Assembly: GCA_963787045.1 (NCBI GenBank)
Contig: CAWBBR010000036.1
Coordinates: forward strand, 62,001 to 126,000
Origin: DATJGR01 sp963787045
GTDB taxonomy: Bacteria > Pseudomonadota > Gammaproteobacteria > Pseudomonadales > Azotimanducaceae
Direction: 5' to 3'
Length of the DNA: 64,000 bases
The position numbers and the translations under genes were made by a program. Below, one piece after another: positions 18,003 to 26,115 of the stretch; position 1 is the stretch's first letter; every line of letters begins with the position of its first letter. The notes beneath the pieces were generated by a model that searched no databases, had not been told where the DNA came from, and saw nothing but the letters and a program-made list of their open reading frames with translations.

Positions 18003-19053
18003 GCGGCTGCTCCAAAGGCACATAGATGCTGAAGGTGGTCGAGCCCGGTTTCGTTTCACACTCGATCAGGCCGCCGTGTTGACTCACGATGCTCTGCGCG
18101 ATCGACAGCCCCAGACCGGAACCGTCAGCGCGTCCGCTGATCATGGGGTAGTACATGCGGTCGAACAGATCGGGTGGAATGCCAGGCCCGTTGTCGGCGA
18201 TGTCGACGCGCAAGACCTGGCGGTGACGCGTCGTGCCGATGGTGAACTGACGAATGATCCGGCTCGTCAGGCGAATCAGGGGCGATGGCGTCTTCTCCAA
18301 CGCCTGCTGCGCGTTGCGCACGATGTTCAGCAGCGCCTGAATCAACTGCTCGAGATCTGCTTCGACCTCCGGCAGGCTCGGATCGTAGTCGCGAATGAAA
18401 CGGATCTGTCCTGGCGCTTCCGCCTGCAACAGCTGCACCACGCGCTCGAGTGCCTGATGAACGTTGACCGGAACGAGGCGCGGCAGTTGGCTCGGTCCGA
18501 GCATCCGATCGACGAGATTTCGGAGTCGGTCTGCTTCTTCGATGATGATGCGCGTGTAGTCGCGTTGACGTTCCGTTTCGAGTTCGCGTTGCAACAGCTG
18601 CGCCGCGCCGCGGATGCCCCCGAGCGGATTCTTGATTTCATGTGCGAGCCCGCGAACGAGCTTGCGCGTGGTGGCTTGCACCGAAACGTGGTGATCGTCG
18701 CGGTTGATGCGCAGCAATCGGTCGAGCGGCTGGATTTCGATCAGCAGCTCGGGCGGGTTGCGGTCCAGCATCGGCGTGACGGTGTAGTCGACCGACACCG
18801 TCGTGCCGGAGTTGATCCGCGCAGTCGCGCCGCGCTTCGTAAATGCCTGCCCGCCGCTGAGCGCTTCCTTGAAGGTGGCGGGCGGTGTTGCCGGATCGCT
18901 GAACACACGCACCAGTGGCTCGCCGAGCAGGCGGTGTCCGCTCGCCTCGATCAGCGCTTCGGCGGCCTGATTGAGATAGAGGATCTCGAGATCGGCCGAC
19001 ACCGCGATGACCGCGGTGGTCTGTTGATCGAGGATGTAGTCGGGCGAACGCAT
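17992..19053 (-). CDS. ntrB: Nitrogen sensor histidine kinase/phosphatase NtrB
   Basis: This 353-residue soluble two-component kinase has an N-terminal PAS-like domain (AVIAVSADLEILYLNQAAEAL), the phosphorylated His at about 138 in LAHEIKNPLGGIRGAAQLL, and the ATPase motifs NGPGIP and GSGLGLSIAQS. It phosphorylates or dephosphorylates NtrC according to PII signalling of nitrogen status. The ATG at 19053 gives the standard NtrB start; there is no transmembrane segment. Upstream are a sigma-54-like promoter and a near-perfect NtrC site, suggesting autoregulation. Confidence 0.93.
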   Translation of the reverse strand: MRSPDYILDQQTTAVIAVSADLEILYLNQAAEALIEASGHRLLGEPLVRVFSDPATPPATFKEALSGGQAFTKRGATARINSGTTVSVDYTVTPMLDRNPPELLIEIQPLDRLLRINRDDHHVSVQATTRKLVRGLAHEIKNPLGGIRGAAQLLQRELETERQRDYTRIIIEEADRLRNLVDRMLGPSQLPRLVPVNVHQALERVVQLLQAEAPGQIRFIRDYDPSLPEVEADLEQLIQALLNIVRNAQQALEKTPSPLIRLTSRIIRQFTIGTTRHRQVLRVDIADNGPGIPPDLFDRMYYPMISGRADGSGLGLSIAQSIVSQHGGLIECETKPGSTTFSIYVPLEQPHGK

Positions 19054-19128
19054 GCGACGGTGAAAAGCTCCGTATTGGTGCAAAGAACAAGCTGAGCGCG
19101 CGACAGGTCGTCTCTCGTCACAAGTGTT

Positions 19129-19144
19129 TGCAATTATCGAACCA
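19129..19144 (-). promoter_or_regulatory. Sigma-54-type promoter upstream of ntrBC
   Basis: On the minus strand the element reads TGGTTCGATAATTGCA. It has GG and GC exactly ten bases apart and a TTGCA -12 box, against the consensus TGGCACG-N4-TTGCW (two mismatches). Transcription would start near 19118, about 65 bases before the ntrB start. The NtrC-like dyad lies about 140 bp upstream of that start, an enhancer distance like that in enterobacterial glnA. Confidence 0.6.
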
Positions 19145-19251
19145 ACGCCAGAATGGAGGGCGACGCTGCGCAGTAATCGCTCACAATGCCGTAGGACACA
19201 CCGACAGCGTGCCCGCGTCTGGCCCACGCAGGACTGCAGGCGGACGCGGTC

Positions 19252-19266
19252 GCACTAAATTAGTGC
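19252..19266. promoter_or_regulatory. NtrC-type binding site upstream of ntrB
   Basis: GCACTAAATTAGTGC fits the NtrC consensus GCAC-N7-GTGC exactly. The wider dyad TCGCACTAA-A-TTAGTGCGA (19250-19268) is a perfect 9-1-9 inverted repeat. It also closely resembles one of the enterobacterial glnA enhancer sites. It lies between the end of the DUF4124 gene and the sigma-54-like promoter of ntrBC, as expected for a phospho-NtrC enhancer. Confidence 0.7.
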
Positions 19267-19308
19267 GATGAGAGGTGCGGGGTCAAACGAAGTCGAGCGG
19301 CGGTCGAC

Positions 19309-19869
19309 TCAGTGTGGGGTCGGTACGTGATCCTGAGGCCCCAGCGCAACGCGCATGAGGTTGAACGTGGCCGGATTGCTCTCGATGACGACGTTACCCT
19401 GCCGATCGACGACGCGGCCGGCGACCGTGTGGGTGCCGCGGTCGACGTTCGACAGCTCGAACACGCCGTTGACTGCCTCGACTTCGGTGCCGACGCCGTC
19501 GAGCACCAACAGCAGGCGGTGGTCTGCACGCAGCTGCGGTGCGATGACAACCTGAATCTGCACGTCGCCGGAATTGTCGCGAATGGTCTCGTCTTCGGCC
19601 GGAGAAACGACCTCGAGTTGCGCGTAGTAGCCCACGTCTCCCGATGTCTGGGACGCGTCGCTCGGTTGTGCGGTCGGCGCCGCTGGCGGCTCGTAGGAAT
19701 TGATCGGCTCGACGGTAACGGCTTTCGGCGGCGGCTGTCCGGAACGATCGACCGGAGCGATGTCGGTGAAGACGACATTGCCGTTCGCGTCCACGGTCTT
19801 GTAGATCTCGCCGAGCGCGGCGGGTGAGACGGTGGCAAGAACGAGGATCAGGGCCAGTCGGCGTTCCAT
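19309..19869 (-). CDS. DUF4124 domain periplasmic protein
   Basis: This 186-residue protein has a signal peptide (LALILVLATVSPAALG). A DUF4124 motif follows directly (EIYKTVDANGNVVFTDIAP), a short domain common at the N-terminus of proteobacterial envelope proteins. A Pro/Ala-rich linker leads to a beta-sandwich-like C-terminal part (LEVVSPAEDETIRDNSGDVQIQV, VVDRQGNVVIESNPATF). Such genes are frequently found between glnA and ntrB, but their function is not known. The start at 19869 gives the signal peptide; longer frames are not needed. It follows the glnA terminator, so it probably has its own promoter. Confidence 0.85.
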   Translation of the reverse strand: MERRLALILVLATVSPAALGEIYKTVDANGNVVFTDIAPVDRSGQPPPKAVTVEPINSYEPPAAPTAQPSDASQTSGDVGYYAQLEVVSPAEDETIRDNSGDVQIQVVIAPQLRADHRLLLVLDGVGTEVEAVNGVFELSNVDRGTHTVAGRVVDRQGNVVIESNPATFNLMRVALGPQDHVPTPH

Positions 19870-19920
19870 GGGGAGCCTTCGCTTTGATTCAGGCGGGTAA
19901 TATGCGGCGGCGTCGGGCAT

Positions 19921-19954
19921 AAAAAAACCCCGAGTCGGTAAGGACTCGGGGTTT
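19921..19954 (-). terminator. Rho-independent terminator of glnA
   Basis: On the minus strand, AAACCCCGAGTC and GACTCGGGGTTT pair perfectly (12 bp) around a six-base loop, and the right arm runs into a T tract (seven A on the plus strand at 19921-19927). It sits about 30 bases after the glnA stop, as expected for its intrinsic terminator. Confidence 0.93.
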
Positions 19955-19984
19955 CGTGACGCGGTCGAGATCAGACGCTGCTTG

Positions 19985-21397
19985 TCAGACGCTGTAGTAC
20001 AGCTCGAATTCCGCCGGATGGGTCGTCATGTTGATGTATGCGACGTCCTGACGCTTCAGTTCGATGTAGGAGTCGATCGTATCGTCGGTGAATACGCCGC
20101 CGGCCTTCAGGTAGTCGCGGTCCGCGCTCAGACAATCGAGCGCTTGTTCCAGTGACGACGCCACGGTCGGAACGCCCTCGAGCTCTTCGGGTTCCAGGTC
20201 GTAAAGGTCTTTGTCGAACGGATCGCCGGGGTGGAGCTTGTTTTTGATGCCGTCGAGGCCCGCCATCATCATCGCCGCGAACGCCAAGTACGGATTCGCC
20301 GTGCTGTCCGGGAACCGCACTTCGATTCGGTAAGCACGCGGATTCGCCGCCAGAATGTACGGAATGCGGATCGACGCAGAACGGTTACGCGCGGAGTAGG
20401 CAAGCAATACCGGCGCTTCGAAGCCGGGCACCAGGCGCTTGTACGAGTTGGTGCTGCAGTTCGTGAAGCCGTTCAGTGAACGCGCATGCTTGATGATGCC
20501 GCCGATGTAGTACAGCGCGGTTTCGGACAGACCCGCATACGCATCGCCGTGGAACAGATTCTTGCCGCCTTTCGCAATCGACTGGTGCACGTGCATGCCG
20601 CTGCCGTTGTCGCCGACGAGCGGTTTCGGCATGAACGTCGCGGTCTTGCCGTACGCATGCGCCACGTTGTGCACGACGTATTTGTAGATCTGCAGTTCGT
20701 CGGCCTTCTTCACGAGCGTGTTGAAGCGGACGCCGATTTCGTTCTGACACGCGGTCGCCACTTCGTGGTGGTGGACCTCGATCGGCAATCCCATCGCCGC
20801 CATCGTGCTGCACATGGCGTTGCGGATGTCGGCCGCCGAATCGATCGGCGGAACTGGAAAGTAGCCGCCTTTGATGCGGGGGCGGTGGCCCATGTTGCCG
20901 CTCTCGTAGGCTTCGTTCGATTCCCACGCCGCTTCTTCCGAGCCGATCGAATACGAGGCGCCCGACATCTGCACCTTCCAGCGTACGTCGTCGAATATGA
21001 AAAACTCCGCTTCCGGACCGAAATACGCGGTGTCGCCGATACCGCTCGATTTGAGATAGGCCTCGGCTGCTTTCGCGATCGACCGCGGGTCGCGGCCATA
21101 CGGCTGCATGGTGCCCGGTTCGATGATGTCGCAACGCAGATTCAACGTGGTCTCGTCGCGGAACGGATCGATGACCGGCGTTTCGTCGTCTGGCAGCAGG
21201 ATCATGTCGGACTCGTTGATGGCCTTCCATCCGGCGATCGAGGAACCGTCGAACATGAACCCTTCTTCGATATTGTCCTTGCCGACGGCACTCACCGGGA
21301 ATGTCGTGTGCTGTTCCTTGCCGCGTGGATCGGTGAATCGCAAGTCGACCCACTTCACGTCGTTGTCTTTGATCATCTTCAGGGTGTTTTCGGACAT
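19985..21397 (-). CDS. glnA: Glutamine synthetase type I (GlnA)
   Basis: This complete 470-residue glutamine synthetase makes glutamine from glutamate, ammonia and ATP in the cytosol as a dodecamer. Landmarks are FMFDGSSIAGW (residues 47-57), the metal-binding region YFGPEAEFFIFDD, the GSGMHVHQS loop, RLVPGFEAP and the ATP/adenylylation region. The motif DLYDLEPEE holds the Tyr modified by GlnE, marking the GSI-beta class. AAGGAG precedes the ATG by about ten bases. A sigma-54-like promoter and NtrC-like dyads lie upstream. An intrinsic terminator follows. Confidence 0.97.
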   Translation of the reverse strand: MSENTLKMIKDNDVKWVDLRFTDPRGKEQHTTFPVSAVGKDNIEEGFMFDGSSIAGWKAINESDMILLPDDETPVIDPFRDETTLNLRCDIIEPGTMQPYGRDPRSIAKAAEAYLKSSGIGDTAYFGPEAEFFIFDDVRWKVQMSGASYSIGSEEAAWESNEAYESGNMGHRPRIKGGYFPVPPIDSAADIRNAMCSTMAAMGLPIEVHHHEVATACQNEIGVRFNTLVKKADELQIYKYVVHNVAHAYGKTATFMPKPLVGDNGSGMHVHQSIAKGGKNLFHGDAYAGLSETALYYIGGIIKHARSLNGFTNCSTNSYKRLVPGFEAPVLLAYSARNRSASIRIPYILAANPRAYRIEVRFPDSTANPYLAFAAMMMAGLDGIKNKLHPGDPFDKDLYDLEPEELEGVPTVASSLEQALDCLSADRDYLKAGGVFTDDTIDSYIELKRQDVAYINMTTHPAEFELYYSV

Positions 21398-21475
21398 GAA
21401 TTACCGCTCCTTGATTCGGTGTGCTTTGAGAGCTGTTCTAAAAGGGAGTGCGCTGCCCGCCCCCAGCAGGCGACT

Positions 21476-21489
21476 GCCCCCGAAGGGGC
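21476..21489 (-). promoter_or_regulatory. UUCG-tetraloop hairpin in the glnA leader
   Basis: On the minus strand GCCCC-TTCG-GGGGC is a perfect hairpin with a stable tetraloop, inside the predicted 5' untranslated region about 80 bases before the glnA start. A competing longer pairing is possible: CCCGCCCC with GGGGCGGG over 21456-21492. Whether it matters for message stability or attenuation is inference. Confidence 0.4.
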
Positions 21490-21512
21490 GGGGTATCTTA
21501 GCGGTTTCCGGG

Positions 21513-21528
21513 AGCAATAGTCATGCCA
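21513..21528 (-). promoter_or_regulatory. Sigma-54 promoter of glnA
   Basis: The minus strand reads TGGCATGACTATTGCT, matching TGGCACG-N4-TTGCW with one mismatch and exact -24/-12 spacing. Transcription would start near 21502, giving a leader of about 105 bases. It is the best sigma-54-like element I found in the window and lies directly upstream of an NtrC-regulated gene. Confidence 0.75.
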
Positions 21529-21580
21529 CGGAAACGGTCAACAATGGAGCACCCCAACGGGTGAGCGGACACTCACGTGC

Positions 21581-21595
21581 GCATCAAAACGGTGC
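21581..21595. promoter_or_regulatory. NtrC-type enhancer site of glnA
   Basis: GCATCAAAACGGTGC fits GCAC-N7-GTGC with one mismatch, centred about 86 bp upstream of the predicted start. A second, weaker dyad (CACCC-CAAC-GGGTG, 21550-21563) and a TGCACCA half-site (21609-21615) flank it. Together they look like a cluster of NtrC contacts. Confidence 0.55.
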
Positions 21596-21641
21596 GCTTT
21601 ATTGCGGTTGCACCAGAATCGATCAGACACTTCACGACGGA

Positions 21642-21893
21642 TCAATCAGCGCGGTGCACGCGCACACGGATCCATATTTCCCGTTCGTGCTGACGGGTCT
21701 CGATCACTTCGTGGCCGTGCACGCGACACCACGCCGGAATGTCGTGCAGCGCGCCGCGGTCGGTTGACAGGATCTCGAGTACGGCACCCGACGGCAACGT
21801 CTTCACCCGATCCTGCGTTCGAATCACCGGCATCGGACAGATGAGGCCGCGCGTGTCGAGCGCGACGATCCCGGAACCTTCGGCGCTAGACAT
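21642..21893 (-). CDS. TusA-family sulfur carrier
   Basis: This 83-residue TusA/SirA-fold protein has the catalytic CPMP motif (DTRGLICPMPVIRTQDRV), whose Cys (about residue 19) carries persulfide sulfur. TusA proteins relay sulfur from cysteine desulfurases to acceptors such as tRNA-thiolation enzymes. Its start overlaps by eight bases the end of the PP-loop gene, which suggests that it supplies sulfur to that enzyme. It could be a paralogue rather than the housekeeping TusA. Confidence 0.9.
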   Translation of the reverse strand: MSSAEGSGIVALDTRGLICPMPVIRTQDRVKTLPSGAVLEILSTDRGALHDIPAWCRVHGHEVIETRQHEREIWIRVRVHRAD

Positions 21894-22935
21894 GCCAGGC
21901 GTCCGGAATCTGGTGCGGCGCCATCGGCACCACCGACAGCGCTTCGACGACGCCGTTCGGATGATGCGCCGACACCGTTACTGTTTCGGCGTCGCGACCC
22001 TGACCATACCGGGCGGCGATGCGCGCCGCGAGTTCGATGTCGGCAAACGACGGACGACCGTCGATCAGCGTCAATGGACCTTCGTGACTGTCGATGCGCA
22101 GATAAATGAACTGCTTTCGATACCCCTCGAGGAAGTTGTTCTCACCGTCGTCTCTCGCGACGATCACTTTGAAGTGCGCCGCGGGACGCAAGTGACGGCC
22201 GACTTTAAGCATCATGATGTCGTCGAGGCTGTAATCGCGCTCGCCTCGCGCTTGCCACAGATCTGCGAGTTTCGCCGAGTATTTCGCGTCGGTGAGAAAG
22301 CAGCATCCGCCGGCCGGTTGCGCGAAGTCTTCGAAGCCGAAGCGGTTTGCGAGTTCGATCTGCGGTTTGCGATTGCGACCGTGAAATCCGTAGAGATGCT
22401 CGCGATTCACCCAGCCTTCCCGCTCTGGCAGGGTCGGCGGCAGGTTCAGTGCAGTCAGCGGACGCAGCAGTCGGTCTTTCGCACCCGATTCACGAGCAAT
22501 CAGCGGCATCGTGTCGCGGCGTTGCGATTTCGGACGTTGCCCGACGACCTCTCCGGTAATGATGAAGTCGAAACCGTTCTCTTCCATGAATCCCCACGTG
22601 CGCGCCTGATCGACCATGAAGATCTTGCAGTCGAGGCACGGGTTCAGATGCGCGCCGTATCCGTGTTTCGGATTCAGCACGATGTCTTTGTATTGCTCCG
22701 AGATGTCGACGATGTGCAGCTTGATGCCGAGCTGCTCGGCCGACCACAGGGCATTGTTGCGCTTCGGCCTGCTGTGGTCGGGATTGCGGATCGCGTGAGT
22801 GTGCCCCTCGACGCAAAAGCCCGTGAAGAAGTTCAACCCTTCTACGTGAACGCCTTCTTCTATTACGACTTTGGCGGCGAGCATCGAATCGAGGCCGCCT
22901 GAAATCAGCGCGACAGCTTTTCTGCGTTCAGCCAT
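21886..22935 (-). CDS. PP-loop thiolase-type enzyme with C-terminal RNA-binding-like domain
   Basis: This 349-residue protein starts with a PP-loop ATP pyrophosphatase motif (ALISGGLDSMLAAKV, residues 9-23), as in ThiI, MnmA and related tRNA-thiolation enzymes. Cys pairs in NPCLDCKIFM (about 99-108) and QPAGGCCFLTD (about 210) are candidates for catalytic or metal-binding thiols. The C-terminal 110 residues (LKVGRHLRPAAHFKVIVARDDGENNFLEGY) resemble the NFACT-R-like RNA-binding domain seen in proteins loosely annotated as thiouridylate methyltransferases. I infer an RNA sulfur-modifying role, helped by the overlapping TusA gene. The exact substrate is unknown; it is neither standard MnmA nor standard ThiI. 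Confidence 0.72.
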   Translation of the reverse strand: MAERRKAVALISGGLDSMLAAKVVIEEGVHVEGLNFFTGFCVEGHTHAIRNPDHSRPKRNNALWSAEQLGIKLHIVDISEQYKDIVLNPKHGYGAHLNPCLDCKIFMVDQARTWGFMEENGFDFIITGEVVGQRPKSQRRDTMPLIARESGAKDRLLRPLTALNLPPTLPEREGWVNREHLYGFHGRNRKPQIELANRFGFEDFAQPAGGCCFLTDAKYSAKLADLWQARGERDYSLDDIMMLKVGRHLRPAAHFKVIVARDDGENNFLEGYRKQFIYLRIDSHEGPLTLIDGRPSFADIELAARIAARYGQGRDAETVTVSAHHPNGVVEALSVVPMAPHQIPDAWHV

Positions 22936-23036
22936 AATGCGCGCCCGTTTGGGCAGGTGCCCGTTCCGTCAAGCCTCTTAGGGGCCGCGAAGTCTAGCAC
23001 GAAGCCACAGCCCGTCGTTTCGAAGTAACCCATCCG

Positions 23037-24851
23037 ATGAATGCACAAAAGCTGCGCAACGTTGCCATCGTTGCACACGTAGACCATGGCAAGACCACTC
23101 TGGTAGATCGGCTGCTCCAGCAGACCGGCACGCTCGACGCGCGCAAAGCGGCGCCCGATCGGATCATGGACAGCAACGAGCTCGAGCGGGAGCGCGGGAT
23201 CACCATCCTCGCCAAGACGACCGCCATTCGTTATCAGGACTACCAGATCAACATCGTCGACACGCCCGGGCACGCCGACTTCGGCGGCGAGGTGGAGCGC
23301 ATCCTGTCGATGGTCGACTCAGTGCTGCTGCTGGTCGACGCGGTCGACGGGCCGATGCCGCAGACGCGCTTCGTAACCAGAAAAGCGTTTCTCGCGCACC
23401 TCAATCCGATCGTGGTGATCAACAAGGTCGACCGTCAGGGTGCGCGTCCGCACAAAGTAGTAGACCTCGTGTTCGACCTGTTCCATTCGCTCGGCGCAAC
23501 GGAACAGCAGCTGGACTTCCCGGTGATCTACACGTCCGCGCTGCAGGGCACCGCCGGTCTCGATCCGGATGACATGTCTTCGGATATGAAGCCGTTGCTC
23601 GATGCGATTCTCGAAAAGGTGCCGGCTCCGAACGTCGATCCGGAAGGCCCGTTTCAGATGCGCATCAGTTCGCTCGACTATTCGAGCTACGTCGGCGTCA
23701 TCGGGATCGGGCGCATCGCGCGCGGATCGGTGCGCACCAATACGCCCGTCAGCGTGATCGATCGGAATGGCGGAACACGATCGGGGCGGATTCTTTCAGT
23801 GCTCGGCCACCTCGGACTCGCGCGGGTCGAAATGGACGTTGCGAAAGCAGGCGACATCGTCTGCGTAACGGGTGTAGACAACATCAACATCTCCGACACG
23901 TTGTGCGCCAGGGATAGTCCGGAGGCGCTGCCCCCGCTGACCGTCGATGAGCCGACGGTGTCGATGATGTTCTGCGTGAACACGTCGCCGCTGGCCGGCA
24001 TCGAGGGCAAATACCTGACGAGCCGACAGATCCGCGAGCGGTTGCTGCGCGAGGCATCGCACAACGTCGCGCTGCGCGTCGAAGAAACCGGCGATCCGGA
24101 TCAGTTCCGCGTATCGGGACGTGGCGAACTTCACCTCGCGATTCTCATCGAAACGATGCGCCGCGAAGGTTATGAGTTGGCGGTATCGCGCCCGCGCGTG
24201 ATCACCAAAGAAGAAAACGGGAAGGTGCTCGAGCCGTTCGAAGAGCTGACGCTCGACATCGAGGAAGTGCATCAGGGCAAGGTCATGGAGACGATGGGCT
24301 CGCGACGCGCCGAGCTCCTCGACATGCAGCCCGACGGCCAGGGCAGGGTGCGCCTCAGCTATCGGATCGCGTCCCGCGCATCGATGGGTTTCCGGCCGCA
24401 ATTCCTGTCGATGACGTCAGGAACCGGAATCATGTCGTTCGGCTTCGCGGGCTACGACGAGGAGATCGCTGCGCCGATCGGTCAGCGCTCCAGCGGCGTG
24501 TTGATTTCCAACAGCAAAGGCAAGGCGGTCGGCTACGGTTTGTTCAACCTGCAGGAGCGCGGACGCTTGTTCATCGGGCCAAACGATGACGCGTACGAAG
24601 GCATGGTTATCGGCATCCACAGCCGCGAAAACGATCTGACGGTCAATCCTCTCAAGGAAAAGAAACTGACCAACGTGCGCGCCGCAGGCAGCGACGAGAA
24701 CATCATCTTGACGCCTCCCGTCCGGATGACGCTGGAACAATCGCTCGAGTTCATCAACGACGATGAACTCGTCGAAGTCACGCCGCAGTCGATCCGGATC
24801 CGCAAGCGCTATCTGACCGAGAACCAGCGCAAGCGCGAAGCGAGGGCGTAG
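23037..24851 (+). CDS. typA: Ribosome-associated GTPase TypA/BipA
   Basis: This complete 604-residue translational GTPase acts in ribosome assembly and stress adaptation. The G domain carries AHVDHGKTT (13-21), the switch region ERERGITILAK, DTPGHADFGGEVER and NKVD. EF-G-like domains follow (domain II VGVIGIGRIARG; domain V HQGKVMETMGSRRAEL). The BipA-specific C-terminal domain is at the end (LFIGPNDDAYEGMVIG, KKLTNVRAAGSDE). The ATG fits the family start. It is divergent from the PP-loop gene; dtd follows with no gap. Confidence 0.97.
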   Translation: MNAQKLRNVAIVAHVDHGKTTLVDRLLQQTGTLDARKAAPDRIMDSNELERERGITILAKTTAIRYQDYQINIVDTPGHADFGGEVERILSMVDSVLLLVDAVDGPMPQTRFVTRKAFLAHLNPIVVINKVDRQGARPHKVVDLVFDLFHSLGATEQQLDFPVIYTSALQGTAGLDPDDMSSDMKPLLDAILEKVPAPNVDPEGPFQMRISSLDYSSYVGVIGIGRIARGSVRTNTPVSVIDRNGGTRSGRILSVLGHLGLARVEMDVAKAGDIVCVTGVDNINISDTLCARDSPEALPPLTVDEPTVSMMFCVNTSPLAGIEGKYLTSRQIRERLLREASHNVALRVEETGDPDQFRVSGRGELHLAILIETMRREGYELAVSRPRVITKEENGKVLEPFEELTLDIEEVHQGKVMETMGSRRAELLDMQPDGQGRVRLSYRIASRASMGFRPQFLSMTSGTGIMSFGFAGYDEEIAAPIGQRSSGVLISNSKGKAVGYGLFNLQERGRLFIGPNDDAYEGMVIGIHSRENDLTVNPLKEKKLTNVRAAGSDENIILTPPVRMTLEQSLEFINDDELVEVTPQSIRIRKRYLTENQRKREARA

Positions 24852-25286
24852 TTGCACGCGCTTCTGCAGCGCGTAACGCAGGCGAGCGTCGTCGTCGACG
24901 CAGAACGTATCGCGTCGATCGACGCGGGTCTGCTGGTTTTCCTGGGCGTGTTCCCGACGGACTCGAAAGAGATCGCGGAGAAGCTCGCCGATCGGACGGT
25001 AGATCTGCGGATATTTGCCGATGCGGCCAAGCCGATGAATCGAAGCGTCATCGACGTGGGTGGTGCCGTGCTCGTGGTTTCGCAGTTCACGCTCGCGGCC
25101 GACACGTCGAACGGCAGGCGGCCCAGTTTTACGTCGGCGGCGCCACCGGATCAGGCACGCGCTTTGTACGAGATATTCGTCGAACGGATCCGGCAACGCG
25201 TCGGTCGTGTCGAGACCGGCCGCTTCGGGGCCGACATGCAGGTTGCGCTGGTCAACGACGGCCCGGTGACGTTCCTGCTCAGCTGA
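24852..25286 (+). CDS. dtd: D-aminoacyl-tRNA deacylase Dtd
   Basis: This 144-residue homodimeric proofreading enzyme hydrolyses D-amino acids from tRNAs. It has LLQRVTQASVVVD at the N-terminus, the active-site block SQFTLAADTSNGRRPSF (about 77-93), and the cross-subunit VNDGPVTFLL near the C-terminus. The start is a TTG directly after the typA stop; only this codon gives the conserved MHALLQRV beginning. It converges on tatC with nine bases between the stops. Confidence 0.95.
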   Translation: MHALLQRVTQASVVVDAERIASIDAGLLVFLGVFPTDSKEIAEKLADRTVDLRIFADAAKPMNRSVIDVGGAVLVVSQFTLAADTSNGRRPSFTSAAPPDQARALYEIFVERIRQRVGRVETGRFGADMQVALVNDGPVTFLLS

Positions 25287-25295
25287 GCGCCAGAC

Positions 25296-26111
25296 TCAAT
25301 CCTTCGCTTCCGCCGATTCCGCGGCTTCCGTCGTCTGAGCGCTGCGTTCCGCCATGCGCGCAAAAAACACGCCCAGTTCGAACAGAATCCACATCGGTAC
25401 GGCGAGCATGATCTGCGAAATCACGTCGGGACCGGGTGTAAGGATCATTCCGACCACGAAGCAGCCAACGATGACGTAAGGGCGCTTGTCGGTGAGACTC
25501 TTCGTCGTGGTCAATCCCGTCGATACGATGAGAAACGTGGCGATCGGAATCTCGAACGTGAACCCGAACGCGAAGAACAATCCGAGCACGAACTCGAGGT
25601 AGTGGTTGATGTCGGTCATCATCGTCACGCCAACGGGTGTGACGCCGGCGAAGAACTTGAATACGAGAGGAAATACCAGGTAATAGGCGAACGCCATGCC
25701 GAGGTAGTAGAGCAGCACGCTCGATACCAGCAACGGCAACGCGAAGCGTTTTTCGCGCAGATAGAGCCCAGGGGAAACGAACGCCCACATCTGATGCAGG
25801 ATCACCGGCATCGCGAGGAAGAACGCGGCGTACATCGACAGCTTGAACGGCGTCAGGAATGGCGAGGCCACTTCAGTCGCGATCATGCCGCTGCCGCTCG
25901 GAAGGTTCGCCATCAGCGGTGCGGCAACCCACTCATAGATGTTGTTGGCGTAGTAGTACAGCGGAAAAAACAGCACGAGCACGGCGAGCAGCGCTTTGAG
26001 CAGGCGTTCCCGCAATTCGATGATGTGATCTAGAAACGGCCGCTCGTCGGTATCGACTTGCGCGTCGTGGTCTTCAGCGCGCTTCGGCTTTTCCGTCAGC
26101 TGAGTTGCCAT
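25296..26111 (-). CDS. tatC: Twin-arginine translocase subunit TatC
   Basis: This 271-residue inner-membrane protein has six predicted helices and the conserved N-terminal FLDHIIELRERLLKALL (about residues 25-41), which helps bind twin-arginine signal peptides. Further landmarks are FWAF-like HQMWAFVSPGLYLREKR and PYVIVGCFVVGMILTPGPDVISQ. ATG 26111 is the start; the upstream extension overlaps tatB and is not real. It ends a tatA-tatB-tatC run with a four-base gap after tatB. The Glu/Ala-rich C-terminal tail is cytoplasmic. Confidence 0.95.
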   Translation of the reverse strand: MATQLTEKPKRAEDHDAQVDTDERPFLDHIIELRERLLKALLAVLVLFFPLYYYANNIYEWVAAPLMANLPSGSGMIATEVASPFLTPFKLSMYAAFFLAMPVILHQMWAFVSPGLYLREKRFALPLLVSSVLLYYLGMAFAYYLVFPLVFKFFAGVTPVGVTMMTDINHYLEFVLGLFFAFGFTFEIPIATFLIVSTGLTTTKSLTDKRPYVIVGCFVVGMILTPGPDVISQIMLAVPMWILFELGVFFARMAERSAQTTEAAESAEAKD

Positions 26112-26115
26112 CGCT

